Assembly: GCA_015680685.1 (NCBI GenBank)
Contig: MNCI01001323.1
Coordinates: forward strand, 6,644 to 49,048
Direction: 5' to 3'
DNA: 42,405 bases
Source: Gnetum montanum
Lineage: Eukaryota > Streptophyta > Gnetopsida > Gnetales > Gnetaceae
Positions within the stretch are counted from its first letter, which is position 1. Each line of letters opens with the position of its first letter. The notes beneath the pieces are model-generated. The model saw nothing but the letters and a program-made list of their open reading frames with translations, was not told the origin of the DNA and searched no databases. Below are positions 11,277 to 21,076 of the stretch, one piece after another. A program made the position numbers and the translations under genes.

Positions 11277-11775
11277 TGTTGGCTCCAATATCAAATATTC
11301 AATATCGAAGCCTTAATATCAAATACTTGATATTGGGGGCCAAGAATCAATGTTGGATATCCAATATCATGGGATGTGTGTGAGCCTATAAATAGAGCAC
11401 TTGGACACATGGTTTGGACATAAGTTTTTTCATAGTATAGTAGAGCTCTTTCAATTTCTTTTCTCCAAAGTTAGAATATTTTTCAAAGTGCTCATAGCAG
11501 GAGTCATTGAATGTATAGATCTTTATTCAAGCACTATTGTACCTAAGCACAATAGTGTATGTGGAAATAAAGATGAGCTTTCTAATAAACCTTGTAGCAC
11601 CTTGGCTAAATTAATTATTTTATTTATAATTTAATGCTTTATGCAATTTTATTTAATGCTTCCAAGTAATTAAGCTAAATTAAGATAAGCTAAGTTAGCT
11701 AAGTTAAATAGCAATAAATTAAGCACATAAGCATGACTGCTTTGAGCATGGACATGATGCTTGGTAATTCCAACA
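11277..11775 (+). mobile_element. 499-bp LTR-like sequence, TGTTGG...CCAACA
   Basis: The interval starts TGTTGG and ends CCAACA, a perfect 6-bp terminal inverted repeat, and contains a TATA box (CTATAAATAGA, 11386-11396) plus an AATAAA-like site near 11565. These are the hallmarks of a single LTR in + orientation. The flanking 5-mers (atttt and atgct) do not match, so a target duplication is not proven. The sequence 'tttggtaacccag' about 12 bp downstream only weakly resembles a primer-binding site. The ORF at 11401-11634 falls inside its transcribed part and is not considered a gene. Confidence 0.45.
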
Positions 11776-12438
11776 ATGCTTAATGTTTGGTAACCCAGTA
11801 GTGTTATACATGTTTAGGATGTGTATTGAAAGTGGAATCAGATACTTATGTTAGGATTAGTTAAAGATCAATGAGTTAGAATAAATTAGACATTAAATTA
11901 TTTCATTTCTTTATTGTAAGCACCAAGAACATAAAACATAAAAAATGATAAAAATCATATACCTTAGTTGCGCTCAAACATAACTTTGCATTTCACAACT
12001 GTAACTAGAAAGACAATGATTGTAACGAGTAGATTTCACTTCCTAGAACTAGTGTACTCAAAGACTTAAAGTCTATGGAATTTGATTGGATCACGTGTGA
12101 ACACTTGTGATTCATATGGTTGAGTGTAGGGGTATTTGCCACTCATAAGCTATAATGTGCTTTGGGTGATGGAAAAATGAGAAATGGTATAGTTACAAAT
12201 TATTTTTGAAATGAAAAAGTGCTTGAAATGTTGAATGATATGCCAAAATGCCCAAAGTTCAAAACAAGTGTGAATGCCAAAAAATGCCAAAAGTTGGGAA
12301 CTATTCTATGGTCTTAATGTTAGGATTTTATAAGGTTAAGGTTGCAATTTTTGTGTCTACCATTGAATGTCATTGATTGTTGACAAATTGCTATTGATTG
12401 TGCATTTACTATGGTGACTAATGCTAATGCAGTTTTCC
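11776..12438. other. Non-coding stretch beside the 499-bp LTR
   Basis: No gene was recognised. The sequence is AT-rich, with runs such as 'taagctaaattaagataagctaagttagctaag' (about 11670-11705) just upstream and simple words downstream. It could be internal sequence of the element owning the 499-bp LTR, or unrelated filler inside the LTR of copy A. Confidence 0.3.
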
Positions 12439-12575
12439 AACTACTATCAGCATAGTCCATGAACTACTATTAGTGTAGTTAATGAACTACTACCAACATA
12501 GTCTGCTAATAGTGTTAGCATAGCCCATGAACTACTACCAGCGTAGTCTATGAACTACTATCAACATAGTCCATT
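12439..12575. repeat. 23-bp tandem repeat, six units
   Basis: Units follow the pattern aactactaYcaRcatagtcYatg, most of them exactly 23 bp. One internal unit is degenerate and 22 bp. Each contains the near-palindrome TAGTCCATGAACTA. Confidence 0.75.
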
Positions 12576-13174
12576 ATTTGTGGTAAATATAGAATGGACT
12601 ACATCCACAAAACACATATGTTTACTATAAATAGCAAATAAGATTTTGTGACTATAGTAGAGGTGGTAGAAAATGGGACAAGGGTTGGGAATTATAGAAA
12701 TGATGTGATCTATCAAAAAGTGTTGTGACTAGTGGTGAATGCTATCTACATTGATTGTTGTTGACTTGAAATGAATATGCTAGGTATTGTTGAAAAACTA
12801 GAAATTTCAACAATCCCACCATTGAACTTCTGCTGGGTCTTGGTGGTGACTATGTTGGCTATAGCTACTGTGACTACTGAATGTGTAGTTCTAGTCACTA
12901 TTGTAAATGGATCTAGCATAGTTGGGGCTATACCATTGTCATTTTTTATCATTTCAAAGGCATTTTTAACTTTCCCAAGCCCAGATATGGACATGGGGTA
13001 CCTATTACTACTTGGAAAACAAGAAAATAACAACTTTTGAAAAAAAAATATTGGCTCCAAAAATTTGAAGTATGCAAGATTGTAGCTCATGAACTACATA
13101 TCTCACATTTACAATGAGTCCTTATCCCAAGTTAGAAAAAAAAGGTTGCAACATGAAATTTTGATGGTGTTTCA

Positions 13175-13190
13175 TTAGCCCCTCTTTGTT
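13175..13190 (-). promoter_or_regulatory. Polypurine tract of copy A
   Basis: On the minus strand the purine tract aacaaagaggggctaa directly precedes the LTR terminus TGAAACACC. It matches the tracts at 3801-3815 and 28393-28408. Confidence 0.6.
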
Positions 13191-13617
13191 AATGTTTGAA
13201 CAATTAACCCAAGAGACATTGACAGAGAATACAAATACCATTGTAGGTCCATCACAAATGTTCCCTCTTTGTGCTTTATCTAGTAGTGTAGAACCATGCC
13301 CAAGAATACTTATGATGATGAGATAAGGCTATGATGAGAAAATAGCAAAGACGTCATCAGAAGATGGTTATGATGGCTAACAATGCATTCCAAATGTTAT
13401 AATCATGGCTATAGTATGGTACTAACATGTTTTGAAGTGTTGGTCACTCAATAAATACATTTGAGGGACAAATTACTTCTCTCTAAGGTTTCTATGATTG
13501 TTTGGCTTTGAGGCTTTACTAGCCATCTAGCTTCTTGGTAGTTTTCTTTCTCCCATTTTTTTTTCTTTGTGGGGTGAAGCCTCCATTGGGTTTTATTGCC
13601 AGGGCCAATTTGATATA

Positions 13618-13795
13618 GTTTTCCTATTGAGTGAGTTTTGTTACACTCAATAGCCTTAGTAGTTTTTCCCATCAAGTGAGATGCATTATGCTCGATGGAC
13701 TTAATGGTTTTCCCACTGAACAAGATGTGTTATGTTTGGTGGACTTCACTCTTTTCCACTATATGAAGTGTATTATATTCAAGTGGACTTGAGGA
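13618..13795 (-). repeat. 45-bp tandem repeat in 3' region of copy A, four units
   Basis: Units start at 13618, 13662, 13707 and 13752 with lengths 44-45 bp, of the form gttttcccaYtgaRtgagatg...atggactta. On the minus strand they give a 15-residue repeat (GKTIKSIEHNASHLM-like) in a 91-codon frame. I attribute that frame to the repeat length. A single related unit lies at 3238-3300 in copy 1. Confidence 0.7.
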
Positions 13796-14279
13796 TGGAG
13801 ACATAGGTCATCATTGTACTTCAAGGTATGGAAGGTTATAATCAAGTTACAAGGTTGGGCTAAAGGAGTGGTACTAGATGGAAGGAAAATGGTACAAGCA
13901 CTCTTAACAAAGGAGGAAAAACTCACCAAATCTTCCACATCTAGGTCACATAGTGACTTAATACCATAATGAGTTGTACCTTTATGACGATCAAAGACTT
14001 CATCCTACAAACATAACTCCAAGAGGACAAGAAAAACAAGCAAATAAGTCACATTCTCACAATGAAGTACATAAGGCCACATAGAATAATGCAATAGATT
14101 TGGTTATCAAAGATCATCAATTTTGCTAGTTTAAGGCCCTAGCAGGCTATCGTGTTAGTTTACCATCTTAGTAGACCATGGTACCAGTTTAAGGCCTCAA
14201 TAGGTCATGGGTCCACTAGTTCTAGGCCTTGGTAGTCCATGGAAAGTAGGCTTTCTTGTTGGTTATTGTCAGTTACATG
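13796..14279 (-). other. 3' untranslated region of copy A with 29-bp-type repeats
   Basis: The 29-bp-type units (agtttaaggccctagcaggctatcg...) occupy about 14131-14250. The segment 14040-14130 matches 32290-32335. No coding sequence is present. This region lies between the integrase end and the 45-bp repeats, as in copy B. Confidence 0.55.
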
Positions 14280-15348
14280 TAATATGGTTTTATATAGAAG
14301 TGATTGATTGAATTAGCCAACACATTTTCATTCACATTTTCTATCTTGAATGCTCCATTACCATAGGCCCTGGTGACAAGGAAGGATCCTTCCCAATTGG
14401 TTAAGAATTTATCCACATGTTCACAGATGCCTTTAAGAACTAGGCCACCTTCCTTGATCTTTCATATTGTTAAGTTATGGTGGTGCTATCATTTCTCCCT
14501 CTCTTAATATTTTTTGATGTGAGTAAGAGCTTACATACATTGCTTCTCCACGAAGTCTAGGACTACTGCTTGCAATTCCTTGTTCTGCTCATTGTTGATG
14601 AAGTCAGTCAATGCTACTTAGAGTGATGGCACTTGCAATTCAAGAGGTAAGATAACTTCAGAAACATAAACTAGGCTATAAGGGGTTACACCAGTTGCTA
14701 TGTGATAGGTTGTTCTATAGGCCCATAATGCATGGACAAGCTACCCATGCCATTGGCACTTGTTGTTGTTTAGCATATTCCAAAGCAAGTTGATAATGGC
14801 CTTGTTGCTCGCTTCTACTTATCCATTTTCTTGAGGGTAATAAGGTGATGAGATAGAATGCTTAATGCCTAGGTCATGATAGAAATCTTTAGTTTCTTGG
14901 CTACTAAAATTTTGTTCATTTTCTATAACTATGGTCATGGGTATACCAAAATGGGCTACAATGTTATCCAAGATAAATTTGTAGAATTGTTTAGATGTAG
15001 TCTTCCTTAGGGAATAGCTTCAACCCACTTAGTAAAGTATTTGATTGCAATAATGATGAAGTTGTGCCATGCAAAAGACTTAGGCGTTATAGGTTCAATG
15101 ATATTCAATTCCCGTCATTGGAATGACCAAGTTATTTGAGTGGTATGAAACTCATTTGGTAGTACATGTATGAGGCTACTATGTTGTTGGCATGTGTCAT
15201 AGCACTTAATATTATCACCTTGCATTTGGAACTAGTAATAGCCTAACCATCTAATCTTAGTATCCATGGCTCTAGGTTTGATATGTCCCTCACAAACAAC
15301 TTCATGAACCTCCTCTAGGACTATTCTAGCTTTAGTTTCACCCAAGCA
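14280..15348 (-). pseudogene. Tat-like gypsy integrase, copy A (decayed)
   Basis: The minus strand encodes the C-terminal part of pol. Near 15190-15230 a zinc-binding-like CYDTCQQ occurs. It is followed by ITWSFQ and the catalytic-core segment NIIEPITPKSF, then FTKWVEAIP near 15030 and FILDNIVAHFGIPMTIVIEN near 14930. Copy B shows the same order. At the two catalytic positions where family members have Asp (DIIG and TDNG), this copy has NIIE and IENE, and frameshifts and stops are present, so it is dead. Its upstream end is cut at 15348 exactly where an LTR terminus begins. The RNase H and most of RT are missing between here and the RT fragment at 15838. Confidence 0.75.
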
Positions 15349-15837
15349 TGAAACACCACAAAAATTTTCATGTTATAGTCAATTTTCATCATGTAGCTTT
15401 CACCCCATGAAACTCGAGGCAAAACTTCATTATAAATGTAAATATTGTAACCCACAATGGAGCAATTTCACATACCTTATACTTTTGGGGCTGAAAAATG
15501 CCTCATAAGTTGTAAAGCATCATTCCCCAAGTGAAAAATCTCACTTAGTGTCTATATTTATCCTTGGGGTGTCAAAAATCCATTTTGGAATACCCAAAAG
15601 GAAATTTGATGGGTTTTGTGGGGGTACATATTTTTCTATGCTAAAAACACTTGTAGGGGGTAAATCTTACCTACCCTTAATGTGTATAGGTGGGGGTTTT
15701 CCCCTAAGCTTGGAAACTTTCCCCCCAATGTGGAGACTACATGCTTAGCTTGGAAACCTTCCCCCTTAGTATGGAAGTTCCCCCACATCATGGAGGCTCC
15801 ACCCCTAGTGTGGAAATTGCATCCCCCAATGTGGAAT
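15349..15837 (+). mobile_element. Truncated LTR of the same family, nested in copy A
   Basis: It begins with an intact terminus TGAAACACCACAAAAATTTT in + orientation, opposite to copy A. Over its first ~330 bp it tracks the LTR at 3816: 'ttcaccccatgaaa', 'acttttggggctgaaaaatgcctcat', 'gggttttgtgggggta', 'atgctaaaaacactt'. It also has paired TTCCA/TGGAA words at 15700-15835. There is no TATA box or U5, so the 3' two-thirds are gone. The 5' end abuts copy A integrase and the 3' end abuts RT sequence of the opposite strand, suggesting insertion followed by deletion. Confidence 0.6.
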
Positions 15838-16200
15838 AAGTTGATTAATGTTAGGTAAATGAAAGTCATTCTTGAGAGTGATCTTTTTTAAGATCTCAAA
15901 AGTTCATACATATATGAATGCCACTACTCTTCTTGGAAACTAAAACAATGTTATATACCCAATCAGAATAGTTGAAAGAATGGATAAATCCAACACTGTA
16001 GAGTTTCCTTATATCTTCTTTAATAGCAAGGGCTATAGTGGGATGAATTTCCCTAATCTTTTCCTTAATAGGTTTGTAAACTTCTTTCAAGATGATGTTA
16101 TGTTAAACCAACTTTGGGTCTAGATCATACATGTCACTATATCCCCAAGTAAAACCAATTAAATGTTTTTACAGGGTTGCTAGGATGAACATCCAAAGAT
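15838..16200 (-). pseudogene. Reverse transcriptase N-terminal fragment, copy A
   Basis: On the minus strand this reads YSDMYDLDPKLV, then IHPTIALAIKEDIRKLYSVG, WVYNIVLVSKKSSGIHICMN and, after a frameshift, FHLPNINQLI. These correspond to the segment before RT motif A in copy B (YEDMLHLDPCLV, WVSSIVVVPKKNGSIHIYIN, NFPLPSINQLID). The polymerase motifs, including YVDD, are absent because the sequence stops at the LTR fragment. It is probably the same element as the integrase at 14280-15348, separated by nested insertion and deletion. Confidence 0.7.
16189..16200. repeat. Left copy of 12-bp direct repeat (acatccaaagat)
   Basis: Identical to 18920-18931. The two copies bracket a block whose composition differs from its surroundings. 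It is a candidate target-site duplication. Confidence 0.5.
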
Positions 16201-16205
16201 CTTAG

Positions 16206-17493
16206 GAAAGAAAAGTGTTGGCGACCGTTTGGGACGCGACTGCCAACAAGTTTCCTCGAACAGGATTTAGGTGCCTGTTGGTCTCTGGCAACACCAATGC
16301 CCAAAAACCTCCAAATAAACTCAGTAGTTAATGTGAGTATGTGTGTGTGCTATTGCAGCATGCGGTTGTGAGAAATGTAACGATTGCGTTGTATGTGACT
16401 ACAAATGACTTACTTTAAAGAGATTCAGCCAACTTTGCCAAGTACTGTGAGTTATTGAAAATTTTCTATTTTGTTCAACTGCCTAGTCTATGCGGTCCTT
16501 ATAATACCTGCTTGTAATAAATAAAATTTTGCAAAAAAATTTGAGCACAACTCCACAATCTACTCCTAATTTTCCCCAGAGAAAGAGATAGTTCCACAAG
16601 AAAACTAGAAATAGAGCAAGATTCGATGGAAATAAGCAGAAAAGAAAAGAAAGTAGATTTGTGTAGACCTCAAATATTTCAACAAGGTAAAATGGCATGA
16701 GTAAACACTTCGCAATAAAGCTATCCCAAATTCAATATCTACGAATTGATCAAACTTCCAAGGCTCAAACAAGCAATTTCTTCATGACAATACTACTATG
16801 CTACCAAAAATTGTTGCGTAAAATACCACATACGAGACTCCATTTGACTAGATAATAGATGTTAATGATTGCATTCAAACATAACCTTTAAAAGACTTGA
16901 TAATTTCTGATTGAAATACCATGGGAATTCACTTTAAAGATAAAAAGAAGCTATTCTGGTCCCATCAAAATACCAAAGATTTTCTGAACCCTCTTGACTA
17001 CTGAATTGTTCAACGGTGTGACTACAAACAGAGTCTCTCTTACAACAATCCCAATATCAATTCCCATACGTTGCACAATAACGAAATTTACTACTAAAAT
17101 GCTCTTAAGGCTTTTAAACACAAGCGCTTCTATGGCAAAATTTTAATAGAAATTTCTATCAGGAAACAAGAACAGTAAGAGCAATCTAAAAATTCCAAAA
17201 TTACTTGCCAAGGATGATACTATCTAAACCACTAGCTAAGAAATTTAAACAAAATAAAAAATGAAATACATAACTCACAGGACTATGACAAAGAGGCTGA
17301 AATCTTTTCTCTAGCAAGCCATCTTACAAGCAATCGTTCCCAGTTTCTTCTTTACAAAGCTCTTCTCAAGATCCCAAAGTGTGTCTTCAAGTGAGAGCCC
17401 AAGTGCTAACTAGTAGCCTTACAAAGTGTGATGTATGAGACCTCCAAAAATCTTCAAAGTGATCCCCCCCTTTCTCCTCCTTGACCCCTGAAG
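16206..17493 (-). other. Leader-like AT-rich part of the inserted block; no gene
   Basis: Downstream (minus strand) of a TATA-like site, about 1.2 kb carries no significant ORF. Its far end has the sequence 'ggtttttgggcattggtgttgccagag' (reverse of about 16275-16305), which loosely resembles the inner LTR ends seen in copies A and B. This may mean the block contains an LTR with a primer-binding site, but no tRNA match could be confirmed. Confidence 0.3.
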
Positions 17494-17505
17494 CCTTTTT
17501 ATAGG
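17494..17505 (-). promoter_or_regulatory. TATA-like box in the inserted block
   Basis: The minus strand reads CCTATAAAAAGG, in the same style as the LTR TATA boxes at 27491-27500 and 4571-4580. Activity is unknown. Confidence 0.35.
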
Positions 17506-17875
17506 GTTCAAAGGTAGGTAGGGAAGTTACATTTTCAAAAATATCTCACCTAACTTTTCTCCCAAGTAACTTGGCCAACCAATTAGAAGATTACTTGCCT
17601 AAAACGTTAGGAGGTTACTTGCCCAACAAGTTAGGTAAGTTACAAAAAAATCTTGGATGGTTGTAACCACCATAGATAAAAAGGTTGCAGCTGATAAGTA
17701 TCCAGTTCATGTATGACATTAGGTAAATATCCCATGAATTTTTGTCTTTGAATATATTTTTATATAGAGGTATCCAATATTCGAATACCAAAATACCAAA
17801 TTATATTCAAACGAATTGAATTAGGGAATGGCCGATGAAAGAAAATATACTTTTATAAAGAAAATATAATTTTCC

Positions 17876-17917
17876 AAAGCTATCAGTATGCAGTTAAACT
17901 AACTGCCCGATAGCTTT
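17876..17917. repeat. Two-step hairpin at the edge of the CpG-rich part
   Basis: Outer arms AAAGCTATC (17876-17884) and GATAGCTTT (17909-17917) are perfectly complementary. Inner arms GCAGTTA (17890-17896) and TAACTGC (17900-17906) are also complementary, with a 3-nt loop. It marks the change from AT-rich to GC-rich sequence inside the block. On the minus strand TGATAGC here could be an element terminus. Confidence 0.6.
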
Positions 17918-18201
17918 TCCTATGCGTAGCCCATCTCCGTAGCTTATGCTCCGCTCCACCGAACTTGTCTCGTCCACTATTTCGTTGCCACTGCTCTACC
18001 TTGGACTGGCCTGAGGTCTTCTTTTCCAGCTTGTACGCGATTGCCGCCGCCGTTGGTTCGTTGCTGATGTCGTTGTAGCCCTCTTCGCATCCAAATACAC
18101 GGCCCGATTGGCCAATACTGCTGATGCCACTGTTTAAAAGTTACTACCGCTGCTCTACTACTGCCATCTCCACATCTTTTGTGTTCGCCATGGCTGTGTG
18201 T

Positions 18202-18735
18202 CATGCTGGTGCTGCTGAATCATTGAAGGACCAAGTTGTCTGATAGAAACTTTCATACCCGATCCCTGACATCCAAGACATTTTGTAGTCGTGCCCAATT
18301 TTGATCCCTTGCCTTTGCATTTAGGACATAGCACATTTCGGGAGAGAGACAGCTTCTTGGTTGAACCATTGTAGAGATCTTCTCAAGAAACCTTCAAAGG
18401 ATGCATAAGATCTTCCCCTCTGCGCTGCCTTGAACGCCCTTTACCGCTGCTACCTCCAAACGGATTTCCACCAAAGAATGATGAAAATATGTCAAACGGG
18501 TCATGGGAAGGGCCACCGCCCATACCTTCTTTGAGCGCGTCCTCACCATACCGATCATAAATTCCCCTCTTTTTAGGATCACTCAGCACTTGATATGCCT
18601 GTGCAAGTTCCTTGAACTTTTCAGGATCCCCTCCCTTGTCAAAGTGATTCTTGATGGTGGCCTTGCGGTAGGCCTTCTTGAGCTCATCCACGCTTGCGTT
18701 TTTTTTTGTGTTAACGGCTATTTTACCAGTTGAGG
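18202..18735 (-). pseudogene. Plant type-A DnaJ (Hsp40) fragment, decayed
   Basis: The minus strand encodes J-domain helices II-IV (ELKKAYRKATIKNH, DPEKFKELAQAYQVLSDPKK, YGEDALKEGMGGG), then a Gly/Phe-rich linker (HDPFDIFSSFFGGNPFGG), a basic segment (RQRRGEDLMHPLKVS) and the first two CxxCxGxG zinc motifs (CPKCKGKG, CLGCQGSG). It breaks off after SIRQLGP. Functional family members are cytosolic Hsp70 co-chaperones of about 415 residues with four zinc motifs. Here the essential HPD motif reads HFD (18638-18646), a TGA at 18383-18385 interrupts the frame just after KVS, helix I is replaced by unrelated sequence, and the last two zinc motifs and the C-terminal domain are missing. It lies within the 2.7-kb block flanked by a direct repeat, so it was probably carried in. 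The identification is firm; the pseudogene status is nearly certain. Confidence 0.9.
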
Positions 18736-18919
18736 CTTGCACCAAAGTTACACATCTAAAACATGCCAATCGGCAAAGGAGAGGAATCTGACATTCACTA
18801 TTTTGAACGTGTTTGTATATACGTGGCTCTTGAGAAGGCGGAAGGTTGTTGGGCGTAAAATAAATTTGCAAAGGTTTAAACACTTCTACCTACATCGCTG
18901 TTCCCATGGAAGGTTTATT

Positions 18920-18931
18920 ACATCCAAAGAT
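18920..18931. repeat. Right copy of 12-bp direct repeat (acatccaaagat)
   Basis: Identical to 16189-16200. It is the candidate target-site duplication on the right side of the inserted block. Confidence 0.5.
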
Positions 18932-19749
18932 ACATAAGATCTAGATTATAAGAATTTTTTTTATTTGAAAGAAATATTTTTGCTAAACTACTGATCTTGG
19001 GTGGTTAGCCAACTTCCACTTGCTGTCTTAGGCACACCTGATCTTTCCTTCATGTTGATTCAAATTTTTCTTAGTAATTACTTTTACTATTCCATGAAAT
19101 GGCCTAAATGTGCCAAAAATTAGGAAGGTAGGAAATTACAATAGGTGAGTGAGAAGTATTTCTACAAATTGATGCTAGTACTTCTGGCCTCATTTATAAC
19201 CCCAAGCCACTCATCTTGTCGAGGATAGACCCAAGTTCAATTGTCACCCCTAGATCCCATACCAATGGTATGAAATAACACATTTACATCTTCCCACTCT
19301 TACAATAATGTTTACGATGAGTCTTATTGTTCCATGAAATGGCCAAAATGTGCCAATAGAACGAACTAAGTTAAAGAGTCTTTTGTTCACCCTTACGACT
19401 TAGTACATGGACATTGATCAGTTGATCATTGACCAGAAGAGGCTCTTAACCAAGAATAGAGAGTTCTAACTAAGGTAGAAGTTGATCCTCCATAATATCT
19501 AAAATCAATATAAGAGAAGCTAGATTTGATGCTAAGTCAACCATAGAAGACTATAGAGTCCTACGTACTTGGTTTGTAGGGTGACTCAAATTCAAAAGTT
19601 AAAGCATAGACTCTACACTTGTAGCCCTATTCATCTACACTAGAATCAAAGGTCAAATTTACCATCCAAGATAAAACATCAAAATTTAACCTAAGTGATG
19701 TTAAAAGCTAGTAGACATCAAAAGTCTTAAAGTGTGATTCATTTCTAAG
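18932..19749. other. Non-coding, with a ~27-bp word repeated 240 bp apart
   Basis: No gene was recognised. The word 'ttccatgaaatggccNaaatgtgccaa' occurs at 19090-19116 and 19330-19356 with one difference, with weaker similarity just upstream of each. A small palindrome CATACCAATGGTATG lies at 19259-19273. The region may be relic U3 sequence of the element whose TATA-like site is at 19750. Confidence 0.4.
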
Positions 19750-19758
19750 CTATAAAAG
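19750..19758 (+). promoter_or_regulatory. TATA-like box (CTATAAAAG)
   Basis: CTATAAAAG in + orientation matches the TATA of the copia-type LTR at 25217-25225. It lies about 2.3 kb before the copia gag-like region, so it could belong to a degraded 5' LTR of that element. The surrounding sequence was not alignable by eye. Confidence 0.3.
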
Positions 19759-21076
19759 AGACAACAAAGGAAAAGTTAGATACAAAAGCTTTCATTCACA
19801 TCAAAAGCATTAAAGAATCAATGCATGAGCAAGTGAAAGTAATAGCAAAGAAAACGTTCAAAAATAATATGACAAGGAATAGTAGCAGTAGATAGGGGAC
19901 CAATGCATCCACTAGTAGTAGTGAGTTTTCCCAACCCTACTTACTCTCTTCAAAAGATTAGATGTAAGTCATCCAAACTATAGGTAGGAATTTTTATTAA
20001 GCTTTACTAATCCTATAGTTTTAATGTTATGGCTATGCTTTAGTTTCAAATTTTTGGAAGATTTTTCTAACTAGATGCAATGCTAGGCTTGATTTTAACA
20101 TCATGTATCAATTTAGATAATTTTTAATTTATGATTAAGCTTGTAGTTTTATTCTTTTGTGGGGATTAACAACCCTATCATATAGTTTGAGTTTTGAGCA
20201 TTTTCCAGATCTACTACTAGAAATCAAATGCATGCATTAATTTTGTAGTTTATCTCACTGATATGTTGAAAACATGTCAAAATATAGGTTTTATAGCACA
20301 TTTTCATGATTACATTGAGTAAATTCATAAATCTAATGTTTTTCTTATAGTATATTGAGCTGCAACATATCTATGGGAAAGAAGTTTTGCGATTTTTATG
20401 TTATTATAGCCTAAATCTATCAGATGCATTAGATAGTATAAGTAGAAATGAATCAAAATCAATGTTTTTCATTAGTAAATTTATAACCATTTTTGAAAAT
20501 TTTTAAAATAAGTGATTTTGGGGGTTTTTCCATGAAGAAAACAATGTGGGAAGAACACAACATGAGGTTTCAACATAAGAGCATTGTTGCCAAGAACTTA
20601 AGTATTGGAAATGAAGAAGACAATGTCATGCATCAGAATTTTTTTGCGATATGGAATGCCAAGTATTTAATCATGAGAATGAAACATGTTTTTCAAACAT
20701 AATGTATAACATAGATTGAATCTCTATGTTAAAAGAAGCAATGTAAAATATTATAGTTGTAGACATTTTTACTAAACATCTTATTTTAACTTAATGCCTT
20801 ACGTTAATTTGTATTACCATGAAACATAAAAGCTTTGCTACATAAAGTAAAGAAAAATGTTTTAACGTAGATGATTTTACCAAACACCTAAGTATTAGAA
20901 GTATAAGAGTGACATTTTGCATCAAATTTGTTTTCAATGTCAGACATCTAGGTCATGAGCTAGAACTTGACATACCACATAGAAAACTTGGGGTAGTATT
21001 AATATGAGACTAATGTGATTCAAAGATGTTTTGACATTTGGTGAAATTTTTAATGCAAAATTTTCTTTTCAACATT
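19759..21076. other. AT-rich stretch without a recognised gene
   Basis: One 69-codon frame at 20493-20702 has no recognisable features. A partial repeat of it ('cctaagtattagaa', 20888-20901) recurs near 'cttaagtattggaa' (20596-20609). Otherwise only A/T-rich sequence is seen. Confidence 0.3.

Larger units (their letters stand above)
10655..13174 (-). mobile_element. LTR of copy A, interrupted by another LTR
   Basis: Read on the minus strand, the terminus TGAAACACCATC begins at 13174 after a purine tract. The inner part (10655-11080) matches the U5/leader of copy B, for example 'gggattcaaggtgcc' at 10748 and 26791, and 'acttagaaaatg' versus 'acttagaagatg'. Between them lie about 1.5 kb not shared with copy B, including the LTR-like sequence at 11277-11775 and a 23-bp repeat array, which I interpret as later insertions. 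The inner boundary is uncertain; a candidate end is the stretch near 10650-10690 (minus strand ...ttctggcaccaaca). Confidence 0.5.
16201..18919 (-). mobile_element. 2.7-kb inserted block carrying a DnaJ fragment
   Basis: The interval is bounded by an identical 12-bp repeat and interrupts the RT-upstream part of copy A. Joining the flanks gives a short match to the uninterrupted copy B near 31790-31830 (ctagatcttatgtatc versus ctagagtctaaatgtatc, read on minus). It is richer in CpG than the neighbouring elements, especially 17880-18720. In minus-strand order it holds the DnaJ fragment, a GC-rich stretch, a hairpin (17876-17917), a TATA-like CCTATAAAAAGG (17494-17505), a ~1.2-kb AT-rich leader-like stretch without ORFs, and an end marked by TGTTGGC/GCCAACA words at 16215-16247. 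I saw no long terminal inverted repeats and no poly-A tail, so its class is open. Confidence 0.45.

Noticed and set aside
11401-11634. 77-codon ORF just after a TATA box
   Set aside because: It falls inside the transcribed part of the 499-bp LTR-like sequence and has no protein features.
13448-13723. 91-codon minus-strand ORF with a 15-residue repeat
   Set aside because: It is generated by the 45-bp tandem repeat in the element's 3' region. The single-unit equivalent in copy 1 is not open in the same way.
17977-18204. 75-codon minus-strand ORF after the DnaJ fragment
   Set aside because: It is in the GC-rich tail of the inserted block, has no recognisable motif, and overlaps the point where DnaJ homology ends. 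It is probably chance in GC-richer DNA.
18394-18937. Other ORFs overlapping the DnaJ fragment on both strands
   Set aside because: They are shadow frames of the minus-strand DnaJ coding sequence.
20493-20702. 69-codon ORF
   Set aside because: No recognisable motif, partly repeated in non-coding form near 20880, and isolated in AT-rich sequence.
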